A DNA stretch of 64,000 nt from an uncultured Christensenellaceae bacterium (GCA_910586945.1 CAJULO010000001.1:176997-240996), one strand, 5' to 3'; numbered from the stretch's first letter, positions 1 to 8,216 are shown. The notes: a model not told the origin generated them from the sequence alone. Made by a program: numbers and translations.

Positions 1-521
1 ATATTGATAAAGTTGCTTGTCGTTTAACAGCTCCATCTATTGCTGGAGAAGTAGGTTCATATATAGCAGGATACAGGTTATTTTATCAAGGTTTATTTTT
101 AGCGCCACATATCGTTATGCAAACTATAAAAGGAAGTTTATTGATTGGTACTTGTATGCAAAATTTAGGATATACTACCTCGCCATCAGTCAATAAATTG
201 CCATATGATATTACGCGTGCTATTGCTTTTCACACTGAAGAAGAACTGATTGCATTTATACAAACAGTAGGTGAAGCTAGCCCTATAGATAGCTTTTTAA
301 AGTTAGAACCTTGGGATATGCCGGGATATGACAGTAAAGTTATTATGGCTGCTGGAAGTTTTGTGCAAGGGGCAAGCATTGAACTTTCTGCCGATGCACC
401 GATACGCAAACCATATATTGCATATTTTCAAGGAGGCTTAACTTATGAACATTGTAAATGTGCTACGCATCAAATCTTACAAAAATTATTAGAGAAAAAA
501 TATAATGTTGATAGCAAATAA
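1..521 (+). CDS. Methionine gamma-lyase / aluminium-resistance family PLP protein, 3' part
   Basis: The reading frame is open from the left edge (frame starting at base 3) to the stop at 521, so the N-terminal part, including the PLP lysine, lies outside the window. The visible stretch contains the family's conserved C-terminal blocks: RLTAPSIAGEVG, an YQGLFLAPH block, SPIDS, EPWDMPGYDSKVIMAAGSFVQGASIEL and the final YFQGGLTYEH. These match the Met_gamma_lyase family (PF06838; YnbB-like, often annotated aluminium resistance protein), cytosolic fold-type I PLP enzymes. The substrate in this branch is not settled. The ATG at 117 is internal and not a real start. A 310-base gap with a terminator follows. 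Confidence 0.85.
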   Translation, partial: IDKVACRLTAPSIAGEVGSYIAGYRLFYQGLFLAPHIVMQTIKGSLLIGTCMQNLGYTTSPSVNKLPYDITRAIAFHTEEELIAFIQTVGEASPIDSFLKLEPWDMPGYDSKVIMAAGSFVQGASIELSADAPIRKPYIAYFQGGLTYEHCKCATHQILQKLLEKKYNVDSK

Positions 522-694
522 TAAGCATATAAACTAAAATTACACATCCATAAGATACAACAAGAAAAAATATTAAAGAAAATGGTATTTATTAGAGATG
601 ATGTCAAAATGGAAAAATATACAAGCAAAAGATTGAAGAGCAGAATAAAAATATAAGAAATGAGATATATTTTTTTATTAAAAAAAGAATAAGG

Positions 695-703
695 TGGTAT
701 AAT
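695..703 (+). promoter_or_regulatory. Extended -10 promoter-like element upstream of a short terminated stretch
   Basis: TGGTATAAT (695-703) is a perfect extended -10; no good -35 is visible. A transcript would start near 710 and reach the terminator at 772-797, giving about 90 nt. The interval 522-830 otherwise holds no convincing gene. A five-codon ATG frame at 732 preceded by AAAGG is the only translatable element seen. The biological role is inference. Confidence 0.3.
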
Positions 704-771
704 TAGCACATTTAAGCCATTAAAGGCAAAAGATGTTGAAGCAATTTTAAAACTATATCTAGAATAAAAAA

Positions 772-800
772 AGAGAGTAGCTATTGATACTCTCTTTTTT
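772..800. terminator. Bidirectional intrinsic terminator
   Basis: An 8-bp stem (AGAGAGTA 772-779 with TACTCTCT 788-795) is flanked by an A-run on the left and a T-run on the right. It can stop mgtE transcription on the minus strand and any plus-strand transcript from the left. Confidence 0.8.
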
Positions 801-830
801 TATTCTATTATTATAAATGGATGGCAAATA

Positions 831-2528
831 TTATCTCGTAAGTCCGAATAGGGAGATAGATACAAAACAAAGTACACCAAGAGATAAAATATCTGTAAAG
901 GTTGTAATAAATGGATTTGCAAAAACTGCTGGGTCAACATGAATAGCTTTTGCAATAAGAGGTAAGCATGCTCCAATAATTTTTGCTAAAAATACGGCAA
1001 TTGTAATTGATATGCCAACTACAATAGCACGAATAAAAGTATAATCATAGCCTAAAATTAAGTTGTCTAATAGATATAATTTTAATGCACAAACAATACC
1101 AACAGATATTGCTACAATAGTTGCAACACGCGTTTCCTTCCATAGTACACGCCAAAAGTCCCGTGGTTGTACTTCTCCTAAAGAGAGGCCGCGGATGATT
1201 GTTACGGATGCTTGGCTACCTGCATTACCTCCCGTACCCATTACCATGGGTAGACAAGCTAAAATCAGTGGGGCAAGTCTTGCTTCATATGTGTTTAAAA
1301 TAAGAGCGGTAAAGGTAGCACTTATCATCAAAATAAGCAACCATGGTATTCTGTGTACATACATTTTAAAAACACTAGTTTCTAAGTATGGTTTATCTGA
1401 TGGAGTTACAGAATTGATAAAAGAGATATCTTCTGTTGCTTCCTCTGTCAATACATTTAAAGCATCATCAATTGTTACTATGCCAACAAGTCTATTTTCT
1501 CTGTCTACGACAGGTACGGCAAGTAAACCATATTTTGAGAGTATATTTGCTGTTTCTTCTTTATCAGTATGTGTGTTGACATACATAAAATTTGTTAACA
1601 TGAAGGTATGGATTTCTTCATTCATATCATGCATAAGTAAAGACTTTACTGTGACAACACCAAGTAACTCTCTTGTATCATCAATCACATAACAGGTATA
1701 TACTGTTTCTTTATCTAAAGCTTGTCTGCGAATTTTATCAAAACAGTCGCTAACGGTCATATATGGACGCAAGGATACAAATTCTGTCGTCATAATACTG
1801 CCAGCACCATCTTTAGGATATTGCAAGATGGTATTGATTGCTTCCCGTGTCTTATTATCTGTGTTGACTAAAATTCTTTTGACAACATTTGCTGGCATTT
1901 CTTCAATCAAGTCAACTGTATCGTCTACAAACAGTTCTTCAAGCATTCCTTTTAATTCAGAGTCGTTAAAAGATTTAATTAAAAACTCTTGTTGTTCGCT
2001 ATTCATTTCAATAAAAACTTCTGCGGCATGTGCCTTTGGTAGAAGTCTATACAAGATGGGTAAATCAATCTCTGGTAGCTCTGCAAAAATTTCAGCAATA
2101 TCGACAGGATTGAGAGCATATAATAGCGGTTTTAAATTTGCAAATTCCTTTTTTTCAAGAGATTCCAATATTTCAACAATTTTATCATTTCTGTTTTCTG
2201 GGGTTGCCTTTAATAGAACCTGTTGTACAATTTCTTGTGGCATACTATCCAAGAGTTCGTGTACATTTTCATCTAAAATTTCATCGGTAACAGATTGCAA
2301 TTTTACATCATTAAAATTGCTTAAAAAACGCGTTTGCATTTCTTTGGAAAGTTTTACAAAGAGTTCCGCAGCAACTTCTTTATCTAAACAGTCAAAAAAG
2401 ATTTCCAGTTCATCATCTTGTAATTGTTCTACAAGAACAACTAGCTCGTCAATGTGTAAAGTTTCTAGTAGGGCAGCTAAGTCATCTTTACGACTTTCTT
2501 GTATCAATTGCTTAATTTTTTCTTGCAT
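831..2528 (-). CDS. mgtE: MgtE-family magnesium channel/transporter with duplicated N domain
   Basis: Imports Mg2+ across the plasma membrane. Domain order over 565 residues: two MgtE_N superhelical domains in tandem (about 25-120 and 139-238), a CBS pair (about 240-370, beginning KDGAGSIMTTEFV) and the five-helix C-terminal pore domain with the GTGGNAGSQ and DPAVFANPF signatures. Typical MgtE has a single N domain and about 450 residues, so the extra length is the repeat. Start is the ATG at 2528, preceded by GGGAGGG. A TTGACT/TATACT promoter lies just upstream and leaves a leader of about 25 nt, too short for an M-box riboswitch. Monocistronic, ending at the bidirectional terminator. Confidence 0.95.
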   Translation of the reverse strand: MQEKIKQLIQESRKDDLAALLETLHIDELVVLVEQLQDDELEIFFDCLDKEVAAELFVKLSKEMQTRFLSNFNDVKLQSVTDEILDENVHELLDSMPQEIVQQVLLKATPENRNDKIVEILESLEKKEFANLKPLLYALNPVDIAEIFAELPEIDLPILYRLLPKAHAAEVFIEMNSEQQEFLIKSFNDSELKGMLEELFVDDTVDLIEEMPANVVKRILVNTDNKTREAINTILQYPKDGAGSIMTTEFVSLRPYMTVSDCFDKIRRQALDKETVYTCYVIDDTRELLGVVTVKSLLMHDMNEEIHTFMLTNFMYVNTHTDKEETANILSKYGLLAVPVVDRENRLVGIVTIDDALNVLTEEATEDISFINSVTPSDKPYLETSVFKMYVHRIPWLLILMISATFTALILNTYEARLAPLILACLPMVMGTGGNAGSQASVTIIRGLSLGEVQPRDFWRVLWKETRVATIVAISVGIVCALKLYLLDNLILGYDYTFIRAIVVGISITIAVFLAKIIGACLPLIAKAIHVDPAVFANPFITTFTDILSLGVLCFVSISLFGLTR

Positions 2529-2560
2529 GCCATACCCTCCCTTATACTTTATTTATCTAT

Positions 2561-2588
2561 AGTATAGGTATTTTGTCTAAAAAGTCAA
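2561..2588 (-). promoter_or_regulatory. mgtE promoter
   Basis: On the minus strand -35 TTGACT (2588-2583) and -10 TATACT (2566-2561) are separated by 16 bp. They lie just upstream of the mgtE SD and start. Confidence 0.75.
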
Positions 2589-2671
2589 CACTTTTATTGT
2601 CAACGAATGCAATCCGTTTTTAAAATGTATTATAAAAATCATAAAAGATTTTGAAAATGTAATAATTTTTA

Positions 2672-2703
2672 TTGACATTTTGTGCATACTATGATACTAT
2701 AAT
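2672..2703 (+). promoter_or_regulatory. Promoter of the anchored hypothetical gene
   Basis: -35 TTGACA (2672-2677) is followed by overlapping -10 candidates: TACTAT (2695-2700, 17-bp spacer) and TATAAT (2698-2703). It is divergent from the mgtE promoter. Confidence 0.65.
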
Positions 2704-2742
2704 GTCATAAAACAATATGACAAATTAAAAAGGAGATGAAAT

Positions 2743-3633
2743 ATGTCAACAAAAAAAGTGATTGTTATGACAATAGCTGTATTGTTAACACTAGAAATTT
2801 TATCTATTGCTATGTTGGCGTTATTCTTTCCAGCAACGCGAATGGGATTTGTGCGTTCAGAAAATTATGATCAAAATATGATTGATAGAGTGCTTGCTGC
2901 AAAATCGCAAGAGGAATTAACTGATTTTGAAAATCTAATACGATTGCAATTAGAACTGGATAAAATACAAACTTTTACTATGATAAAGGAAAGCACAATA
3001 AGAGCAGAACAGAATAAAAATAGTTACACAGAGCAACTTGTCAAAGATATAAAAGAAAAGATAGGAAATACAATCAATTATCAGTCAATACAATTAAAAG
3101 GACAAGGGAATGGTTTAGCACATTCTTTTGCTCCTGAGAATGCTGGGACAAAAGTTGTTTTTGATGCAAAAAACAAGTTGGCGAATGTAGCAAAAGCAAT
3201 AAAAGTTATCAATAACGATTATTGTGTGTGGAATACAAATGCAGTAGAGTATGATGAAACGACTTATAAGCATCTCTATGGAAATTGGGGGAATTCTATC
3301 ACGGACTACTTTTTTGACGCAGAAAATACAATACAAAATCCAGATGCAAAGACGATAACATATGATAATTCTACAAAATTGTATACGCTGACTGTTGTTG
3401 CAAATGCAAATGCAACGGGACATTATACAAATAAAATTATGACATTAGCAAATAATAATATTCATCAAGTGAACTTTAAAGATTCTTGTGCCAAACTAAC
3501 TTTTCAATTTGATAACAATTGGAAAATCAATAGTTATACAATAGAAGAGGAGTATGAAACAATTACAAAAATAGCTTTTGTATCTATCAAAACCAAGACG
3601 AGTGGTACACATGTAGCAAAATTTTTCTATTAA
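2743..3633 (+). CDS. Hypothetical membrane-anchored protein
   Basis: A 296-residue protein I do not recognise. It begins MSTKK and has one hydrophobic segment at about 6-30 (VIVMTIAVLLTLEILSIAML), so it is probably anchored with the rest outside the membrane. The segment lacks a lipobox or an obvious signal peptidase site. The remainder is polar, rich in Asn, Thr and Lys: helical at about 45-110, then beta-rich with many aromatic residues (about 130-296). AGGAG precedes the ATG at 2743. Own promoter and own terminator, so a single-gene unit. Function unknown. Confidence 0.8.
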   Translation: MSTKKVIVMTIAVLLTLEILSIAMLALFFPATRMGFVRSENYDQNMIDRVLAAKSQEELTDFENLIRLQLELDKIQTFTMIKESTIRAEQNKNSYTEQLVKDIKEKIGNTINYQSIQLKGQGNGLAHSFAPENAGTKVVFDAKNKLANVAKAIKVINNDYCVWNTNAVEYDETTYKHLYGNWGNSITDYFFDAENTIQNPDAKTITYDNSTKLYTLTVVANANATGHYTNKIMTLANNNIHQVNFKDSCAKLTFQFDNNWKINSYTIEEEYETITKIAFVSIKTKTSGTHVAKFFY

Positions 3634-3650
3634 GTTTTTTATACAATAAA

Positions 3651-3696
3651 AATTATATAAGAAAAGTTGCTTTTCTTTTCTTATATAATTTTTTTA
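3651..3696 (+). terminator. Intrinsic terminator
   Basis: A perfect 16-bp stem (3651-3666 with 3675-3690) with an 8-base loop is followed by a T-run. It closes the 2743-3633 unit. The rest of 3634-3944 holds only the next promoter. Confidence 0.8.
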
Positions 3697-3817
3697 TTTT
3701 GTTATAAATAATTAAATTTGTAGTATATTATATGTATAGTCAAAATTATAATCAATAGATTTTTTGAATATTTATTGTAAAAATTTTTAATTTTTTATAA
3801 AAGTAAAAAATATTTAG

Positions 3818-3846
3818 TTGATTTTTTGTTTTGTTTTTGTTATACT
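3818..3846 (+). promoter_or_regulatory. Promoter of the coiled-coil operon
   Basis: TTGATT (3818-3823), 17-bp spacer, TATACT (3841-3846). The transcript would carry a leader of about 90 nt before the ATG at 3945. Confidence 0.7.
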
Positions 3847-3944
3847 ATACAGCAATACAGTAAAATAGTTTAATTTATTTTTAATTTATAACTTAAATTT
3901 TAATAAAATACTGTAAACGGATTAACAATAATAGGAGAAGTAAA

Positions 3945-4826
3945 ATGACGAGAGATATGGAAATACTTATCGCATTAGTTGTACTAGATGTAATTTTTCT
4001 AATTGTTTTTTTCATTATTTTAGCAATCAATTTCAAAAGAAAACCAGCACAGACACTTGTACTTGTTTTAGGTCCTAAGAACATTGTCACTATGAAAATA
4101 AGAGATATGCGACAATTAAAGAAACTAAAGGACCCAATTCCACCAAAAGGATATAAATTTAATGGTTGGTCCAAAGAACCAATGGGATATGGAAATTTAA
4201 ATGTAACATTTGATTTACCTCGTATAAAAAACGCACAGATTTTATATGCAACTTGGATGAATATCAAGGATCAAGATGAATTGCAGCAATTGACAGAAGA
4301 TGAAAAAGAATGTCAAATTATTATACATGAAAAACAAGGCGAATATGCACAACTTCTTACATTGATTCAACAAGAGGAAAAAAATCTTGCAGCACAGACA
4401 CTAAAAGAACAAGAAGCTGTTACACTTTTACAAAAATCTATCCAAGAAGAAGAAAAAGCTAGGGTAGAATTAGCATTTAATATCCAACTTCTTGAAAAAA
4501 ATGTGCATAATACGCAATTCATTGTACAACAGCTAAAAGATAATGATGACCTTATTCTCTTGCAAGATGACGTAGAGCTTATGCGTAGAATTGCTCTTGA
4601 AAAGATTGCTATTGCAAAAGAAAATTTAGCCGTGCAGAAAAAACAAATCAATGAAGAAAAGATAGATCTTCAACATATTATTAAAGAGCTAAAGGCACAA
4701 GTTGACTTACAAGTACAAAAAGAAAAAGAAGGTATAACTGTAGTGGAAAAAATTAAGGTAATTGATGTAACAGAGGATAATACTAAGAAAGCTGAAAATA
4801 AAGGAGATTTTTCCGTTGGTGAATAA
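3945..4826 (+). CDS. Membrane-anchored protein with a Flg_new-like module and coiled coil
   Basis: Unrecognised 293-residue protein. One membrane helix at about 7-30 is followed by FKRKP, so by the positive-inside rule the large C-terminal part should be cytoplasmic. Residues about 40-105 resemble a single Listeria-Bacteroides repeat (InlB B-repeat, Flg_new type): PIPPKGYKFNGWSKEP ending in LYATW. From about 110 to 270 the protein is a Glu/Lys/Gln-rich coiled coil. SD AGGAG sits before the ATG at 3945. The end overlaps the next gene by 11 bp, which indicates translational coupling. Proposed role as a membrane anchor for the next protein is inference. Confidence 0.8.
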   Translation: MTRDMEILIALVVLDVIFLIVFFIILAINFKRKPAQTLVLVLGPKNIVTMKIRDMRQLKKLKDPIPPKGYKFNGWSKEPMGYGNLNVTFDLPRIKNAQILYATWMNIKDQDELQQLTEDEKECQIIIHEKQGEYAQLLTLIQQEEKNLAAQTLKEQEAVTLLQKSIQEEEKARVELAFNIQLLEKNVHNTQFIVQQLKDNDDLILLQDDVELMRRIALEKIAIAKENLAVQKKQINEEKIDLQHIIKELKAQVDLQVQKEKEGITVVEKIKVIDVTEDNTKKAENKGDFSVGE

Positions 4827-6852
4827 TAATATAAAAAAAGAAATACAAATTACAAATCACGCATTTAAAGGTGAGACAATATCAGAAATTCTTAGTGAGG
4901 CAAGGGATAAACTTGCACAATTGCCTAATACAATGAATGAAGCAAAAAAAGAGTCAAAAGCCAAAATAAAAGAAGGTAAGCGCTTATTAAAGGCAGCTAA
5001 GTTGCTTGAAAAAGCAAGAAAGAAGAAAGGACAAGATATAAATGTTGTCCTTGAGCAACAACTAGATACTTCTATAACAAATGATGTAGTTCTTAAAAGA
5101 TTGGAAATAGCCTTTGATAAAGTGATAGAAAATAGACAGAATGCAGAAGTGCAAGCTCTAACTGAAACGCTTAAAAGAGCAGAAATTGAAAAAAAACTTG
5201 AACTTTTAAAAGTACAAGCAAGAGTTTTAAGTAAATTATCTAAAAAAGATATTGAATTGACAAATAAACTTTTAAAAAGTACGAGTGATGCAAAAGATGC
5301 GAAAGCATTGGAAATTGAATTAAAAAATTCTAAATATCTTAGAAGTATATTGGTGGACACTTATAGTGAAGCGGATAAATTAAATGCCAGATTTGAAGAT
5401 GAGATATATCTACGAAAAGTAAATTTATCGAATATCATATCAAGTGAGGATAGTGAAAATATTACGCGTATTGAAGATCTAAAACAACGCATGATTTTAG
5501 AAGCTGAAGAGAACTATAAAACTGAATGTAATGCAATTATGACAAACTCTAACGATGATATTACGAGTAAGATGCGTGCAAAATTGCTAAAAGAAGCAGA
5601 AAATAAATTGAAAAAAGAAATGATAATAACAAATGGTACAGCAAAAAATTTGCTTACAAATTTTGCACTTGATAAACTAGAAGCGGCAAGAGAAACTGTT
5701 GTTGGCGATATGATGACGAAAAAAACCATACTTCTTGAAAAGATTTTTTATATTATTGAATTGGAACGCTTTAGAGCGGCAAGAGACCATAGAGCAGCAT
5801 TAGCAAAGATTCAAGAAGAAAAAGATAGAGCTATTTTTGCTATTATAGAAGACCTTTCTATACCTAAAGAGAAAAAAGAACTTGCTATAAACCAAATCAT
5901 CCAAAAGAAGCAATTGGAACTTGATGCGTTGGTTGCTAAGTTTAATGATGCAGAAAAGGTGCGTAATGCAGAAATTAAAAAAAGAATTAAAAATGTCTTT
6001 AATGAAATTATCGTAATACAAAATAATATTGATAAGTTAAAACATCAAGTTATTGCAAGCACTGGCAAAGATGGAAAAGCATTAGATGCATTGATTCATA
6101 ATACAGAGAATCAAGATGCTGCAGTGTTGAATATAGAACTTGAAAATCTTAGAAAAGAACATGAATTAGAAAATAATAAGCATGTGCAAGAAATTAGAGT
6201 TTTAGTGAAGAAAAAAACAGCGATTATAGATGCTGTTTATGACCAAATTAGAGACTTGAATCATGAATTTGCAAATGAAACAAATCCCGTTGTTAAAACC
6301 ATTCAAAATAATAATGATGTTGCTAAAGCACAAGATAAAATTGTTATAGCAAAAGAAGCTGCTATACAAGAAAATAAAGAATCTTTAGACTTGTTAAGAG
6401 AAAAATTAATTTCAAATGCTATTGCGAATGGTCAAATTAGTGAAGATTTTACAGAACATCGCAACTCTATAATAGAAAAAGAAAAAAATCTTTTTGCAAC
6501 AAAAGAACAAGAAATGTCAGCTAAATATAATGACGAAGAAGTATATTTACAAGCTAAAAATACTACGCAAAATGCTAAAGTTGATTATTTTATTGAAAAT
6601 TTATTATCATTAGCTTATATAGATGAATTAGATGCTCTTGAAGCAGAGTTGTCTGCTTTAGAAGCGAAAAAACAAGAAGAATTCTTGATGTCAGAAAGAG
6701 AATTATGTTTACTTGAAGAACATTATGAAAAAGAAATTGAATTTTTAAGAAAAGAAAGTGAAGAATTAAGTAAATTATTGAATGAAAATGAAAAGCAACT
6801 TAATGCAGAAGCTGCTGTATTAGAAGACGAAACAAGTAAAGCAAAACATTAA
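4816..6852 (+). CDS. Large all-helical coiled-coil protein, partner of the preceding gene
   Basis: A 678-residue protein with no signal peptide, membrane helix or recognised enzymatic motif. It is almost entirely charged heptad-like helix (Lys, Glu, Ala, Leu), with few helix breakers. Start is probably TTG at 4816, because AAGGAG at 4801-4806 is 9 nt away; GTG at 4819 is the alternative. It overlaps the upstream gene by 11 bp and ends just before a strong terminator, so the two genes form a closed operon. Length and composition recall SMC-hinge-free or filament-forming coiled-coil proteins, but no family can be assigned from sequence alone. Confidence 0.8.
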   Translation: MVNNNIKKEIQITNHAFKGETISEILSEARDKLAQLPNTMNEAKKESKAKIKEGKRLLKAAKLLEKARKKKGQDINVVLEQQLDTSITNDVVLKRLEIAFDKVIENRQNAEVQALTETLKRAEIEKKLELLKVQARVLSKLSKKDIELTNKLLKSTSDAKDAKALEIELKNSKYLRSILVDTYSEADKLNARFEDEIYLRKVNLSNIISSEDSENITRIEDLKQRMILEAEENYKTECNAIMTNSNDDITSKMRAKLLKEAENKLKKEMIITNGTAKNLLTNFALDKLEAARETVVGDMMTKKTILLEKIFYIIELERFRAARDHRAALAKIQEEKDRAIFAIIEDLSIPKEKKELAINQIIQKKQLELDALVAKFNDAEKVRNAEIKKRIKNVFNEIIVIQNNIDKLKHQVIASTGKDGKALDALIHNTENQDAAVLNIELENLRKEHELENNKHVQEIRVLVKKKTAIIDAVYDQIRDLNHEFANETNPVVKTIQNNNDVAKAQDKIVIAKEAAIQENKESLDLLREKLISNAIANGQISEDFTEHRNSIIEKEKNLFATKEQEMSAKYNDEEVYLQAKNTTQNAKVDYFIENLLSLAYIDELDALEAELSALEAKKQEEFLMSERELCLLEEHYEKEIEFLRKESEELSKLLNENEKQLNAEAAVLEDETSKAKH

Positions 6853-6872
6853 ACGCAATATAAATGAAAAAA

Positions 6873-6902
6873 AGAGATAGTTTATAAACTATCTCTTTTT
6901 TT
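6873..6902 (+). terminator. Intrinsic terminator of the coiled-coil operon
   Basis: AGAGATAG (6873-6880) pairs with CTATCTCT (6889-6896) around TTTATAAA, followed by a T-run to 6902. Confidence 0.85.
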
Positions 6903-7215
6903 CATTTATAGATATACTACATTGTAAAGATATATACTTTTACTCTAAATATCAAAATTATAAAAAAGTATAGATATAATAATACAAATTGTTATTATTA
7001 GAGTATTTAGACACCTACAACTATCAAGAGATGTCAATATGCTGATATATAAAATTATTCATATTATATAGTTAGTTTTTAGTATTTTCTAGAGCAATAC
7101 ATCACATATATTGCATAGCATTATAGTTCAATTTAATAGTGCATTTTAGTATTGCTTTATTTTGTATGCATAGTTTATAGTATATGCAATATATGATAAG
7201 TGGTATTTATAAAAA

Positions 7216-7247
7216 ATTGTAGTAAAATTTATAAAATTTACTACAAT
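7216..7247. repeat. Inverted repeat, 11-bp arms
   Basis: ATTGTAGTAAA (7216-7226) is repeated inverted as TTTACTACAAT (7237-7247) with a 10-base loop. There is no following T-run on either strand good enough to call a terminator. Confidence 0.6.
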
Positions 7248-7371
7248 AGATTTTATGATATATACAATTATAACTTTATGCTTTCTAGTTGAGGGAATTT
7301 AAAATTTTTCATATACACTTATACTTAAATAATCTTGTTTTTGCAAATATATTTATTGCAATTGGACGGTA

Positions 7372-7405
7372 AAATTATGCAAAATAGAATCTTATTGCAT
7401 AATTT
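7372..7405. repeat. Inverted repeat, 11-bp arms
   Basis: AAATTATGCAA (7372-7382) and TTGCATAATTT (7395-7405) with a 12-base loop. It lies downstream of the 57-aa minus-strand gene and could act as a weak terminator for it. Confidence 0.55.
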
Positions 7406-7480
7406 ACTTTACAAGCTTGAAATAACTCTTTTATAAGGGAATTTGCGTGCTATATTTCATACAATATAGTGAATTAGATT

Positions 7481-7654
7481 TTAAGTATCATTATTATTGT
7501 TATTGGTATTATTATTGTTTGTGTTGGTAATTCTGGTTGTATAATATTGATATATAATTAAACCTAAGAAGAATAGAAGTTCTGCATTACTGTAACAGTT
7601 ACTTCTTTTTAGCAAGTATAGTAGTGCTAACCATACAATCATATCATTAAACAT
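7481..7654 (-). CDS. 57-aa membrane miniprotein with Asn-rich tail
   Basis: A short gene read on the minus strand: ATG at 7654, stop at 7481. AGGAG (7666-7662) is 7 nt upstream and a promoter lies further up. The product starts MFNDMIVWLALLYLLKR, so one hydrophobic helix at about 5-15, then a second hydrophobic stretch ELLFFLGLIIY at about 25-35. It ends in a 14-residue Asn/Thr run. No family recognised. It is transcribed divergently from the ArsR-type gene across about 180 bp, the usual layout for a regulator and its target. The tail is low complexity from AAT/AAC codons. Confidence 0.6.
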   Translation of the reverse strand: MFNDMIVWLALLYLLKRSNCYSNAELLFFLGLIIYQYYTTRITNTNNNNTNNNNNDT

Positions 7655-7694
7655 TTTAATTCTCCTAATTATAGTATTTTATAGCTTTTGTATA

Positions 7695-7723
7695 TTCATA
7701 ATTTATCGAATATGTTTCGTCAA
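7695..7723 (-). promoter_or_regulatory. Promoter of the 57-aa gene
   Basis: On the minus strand TTGACG (7723-7718), 17-bp spacer, TATGAA (7700-7695). The predicted start near 7688 leaves a leader of about 33 nt containing the AGGAG site. Confidence 0.5.
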
Positions 7724-7741
7724 TATTAGACAAATGAATAT
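7723..7741. promoter_or_regulatory. Imperfect dyad, possible ArsR operator
   Basis: ATATTAGACAAATGAATAT has symmetric outer arms (ATATT/AATAT) around an A/T-rich centre. It lies between the two divergent promoters and touches the -35 of the 57-aa gene. It is only loosely like SmtB/ArsR-family operators; inference. Confidence 0.3.
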
Positions 7742-7772
7742 CTTCTTCAACAATACTTTTTACTTATATAAA

Positions 7773-7801
7773 TTGACATGTATTTTATAACAATATACAA
7801 T
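7773..7801 (+). promoter_or_regulatory. Promoter of the ArsR-type regulator
   Basis: TTGACA (7773-7778), 17-bp spacer, TACAAT (7796-7801). The predicted start near 7808 excludes the upstream in-frame ATG at 7778 and supports the ATG at 7838. Confidence 0.75.
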
Positions 7802-7837
7802 TATGCATATAAGTTTTTTAGGAAAATAGGTAAAATT

Positions 7838-8194
7838 ATGGAAGATAAAATTACACAATTAGATACTCTATTATTAGATAAAAGAACACAATCATTAATA
7901 GAAAATTATGTGCCTGCTGGCGAGCTTCTAGAGGGTATAGTCTGCTTTTTTTCAGTATTTGCAGATAGTACTCGCATTAAAATTTTATCTGCACTTGCTA
8001 TTTCAGAAATGTGTGTTACGGATATTTCGCGTGTTTTACAAATTAATCAAACAACAGTATCGCATCAGTTAAGACTCTTAAAAAATGTCGGCATTGTTAA
8101 GAGCAATAGATGTGGTAAAGTCATTTTTTATAGTCTAAAAAATGATATTATCAACGATGTTTTATTAAAAGGTATTGAGTTTTTAGGTTACTAA
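7838..8194 (+). CDS. ArsR/SmtB-type winged-helix regulator with degenerate metal sites
   Basis: A 118-residue DNA-binding repressor-type protein. Winged-helix core: FADSTRIKILSAL (helices 1-2), the TTVSHQLRLLKNVGIV recognition helix region, and a wing ending GKVIFYSL. In typical clostridial relatives the alpha-3 sequence reads EMCVCD and the C-terminal helix starts with a DxH ligand pair. Here the first reads EMCVTD and the C-terminal helix (NDIINDVLLKGIEF) has no histidine, so both usual metal sites look impaired. The start at 7838 is chosen because the longer frame would begin inside the promoter. It stands alone before uvrC, with a separate promoter between them. Confidence 0.85.
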   Translation: MEDKITQLDTLLLDKRTQSLIENYVPAGELLEGIVCFFSVFADSTRIKILSALAISEMCVTDISRVLQINQTTVSHQLRLLKNVGIVKSNRCGKVIFYSLKNDIINDVLLKGIEFLGY

Positions 8195-8216
8195 TAAGAG
8201 TTCTTTCTGTAATATC

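Larger units (their letters stand above)
6903..7480. other. AT-rich intergenic region with two inverted repeats
   Basis: No reading frame with a plausible start and SD was found on either strand. The only structure I see is two hairpin-forming inverted repeats (7216-7247 and 7372-7405, listed separately). Confidence 0.5.

Noticed and set aside
470-709. 79-aa hydrophobic frame on the minus strand
   Set aside because: No SD, overlaps the end of a real gene, and the composition follows AT bias.
1063-1692. Long plus-strand frames opposite mgtE
   Set aside because: They are shadows of mgtE without SD or family features.
2529-2588. M-box magnesium riboswitch before mgtE
   Set aside because: The predicted leader is only about 25 nt, far too short.
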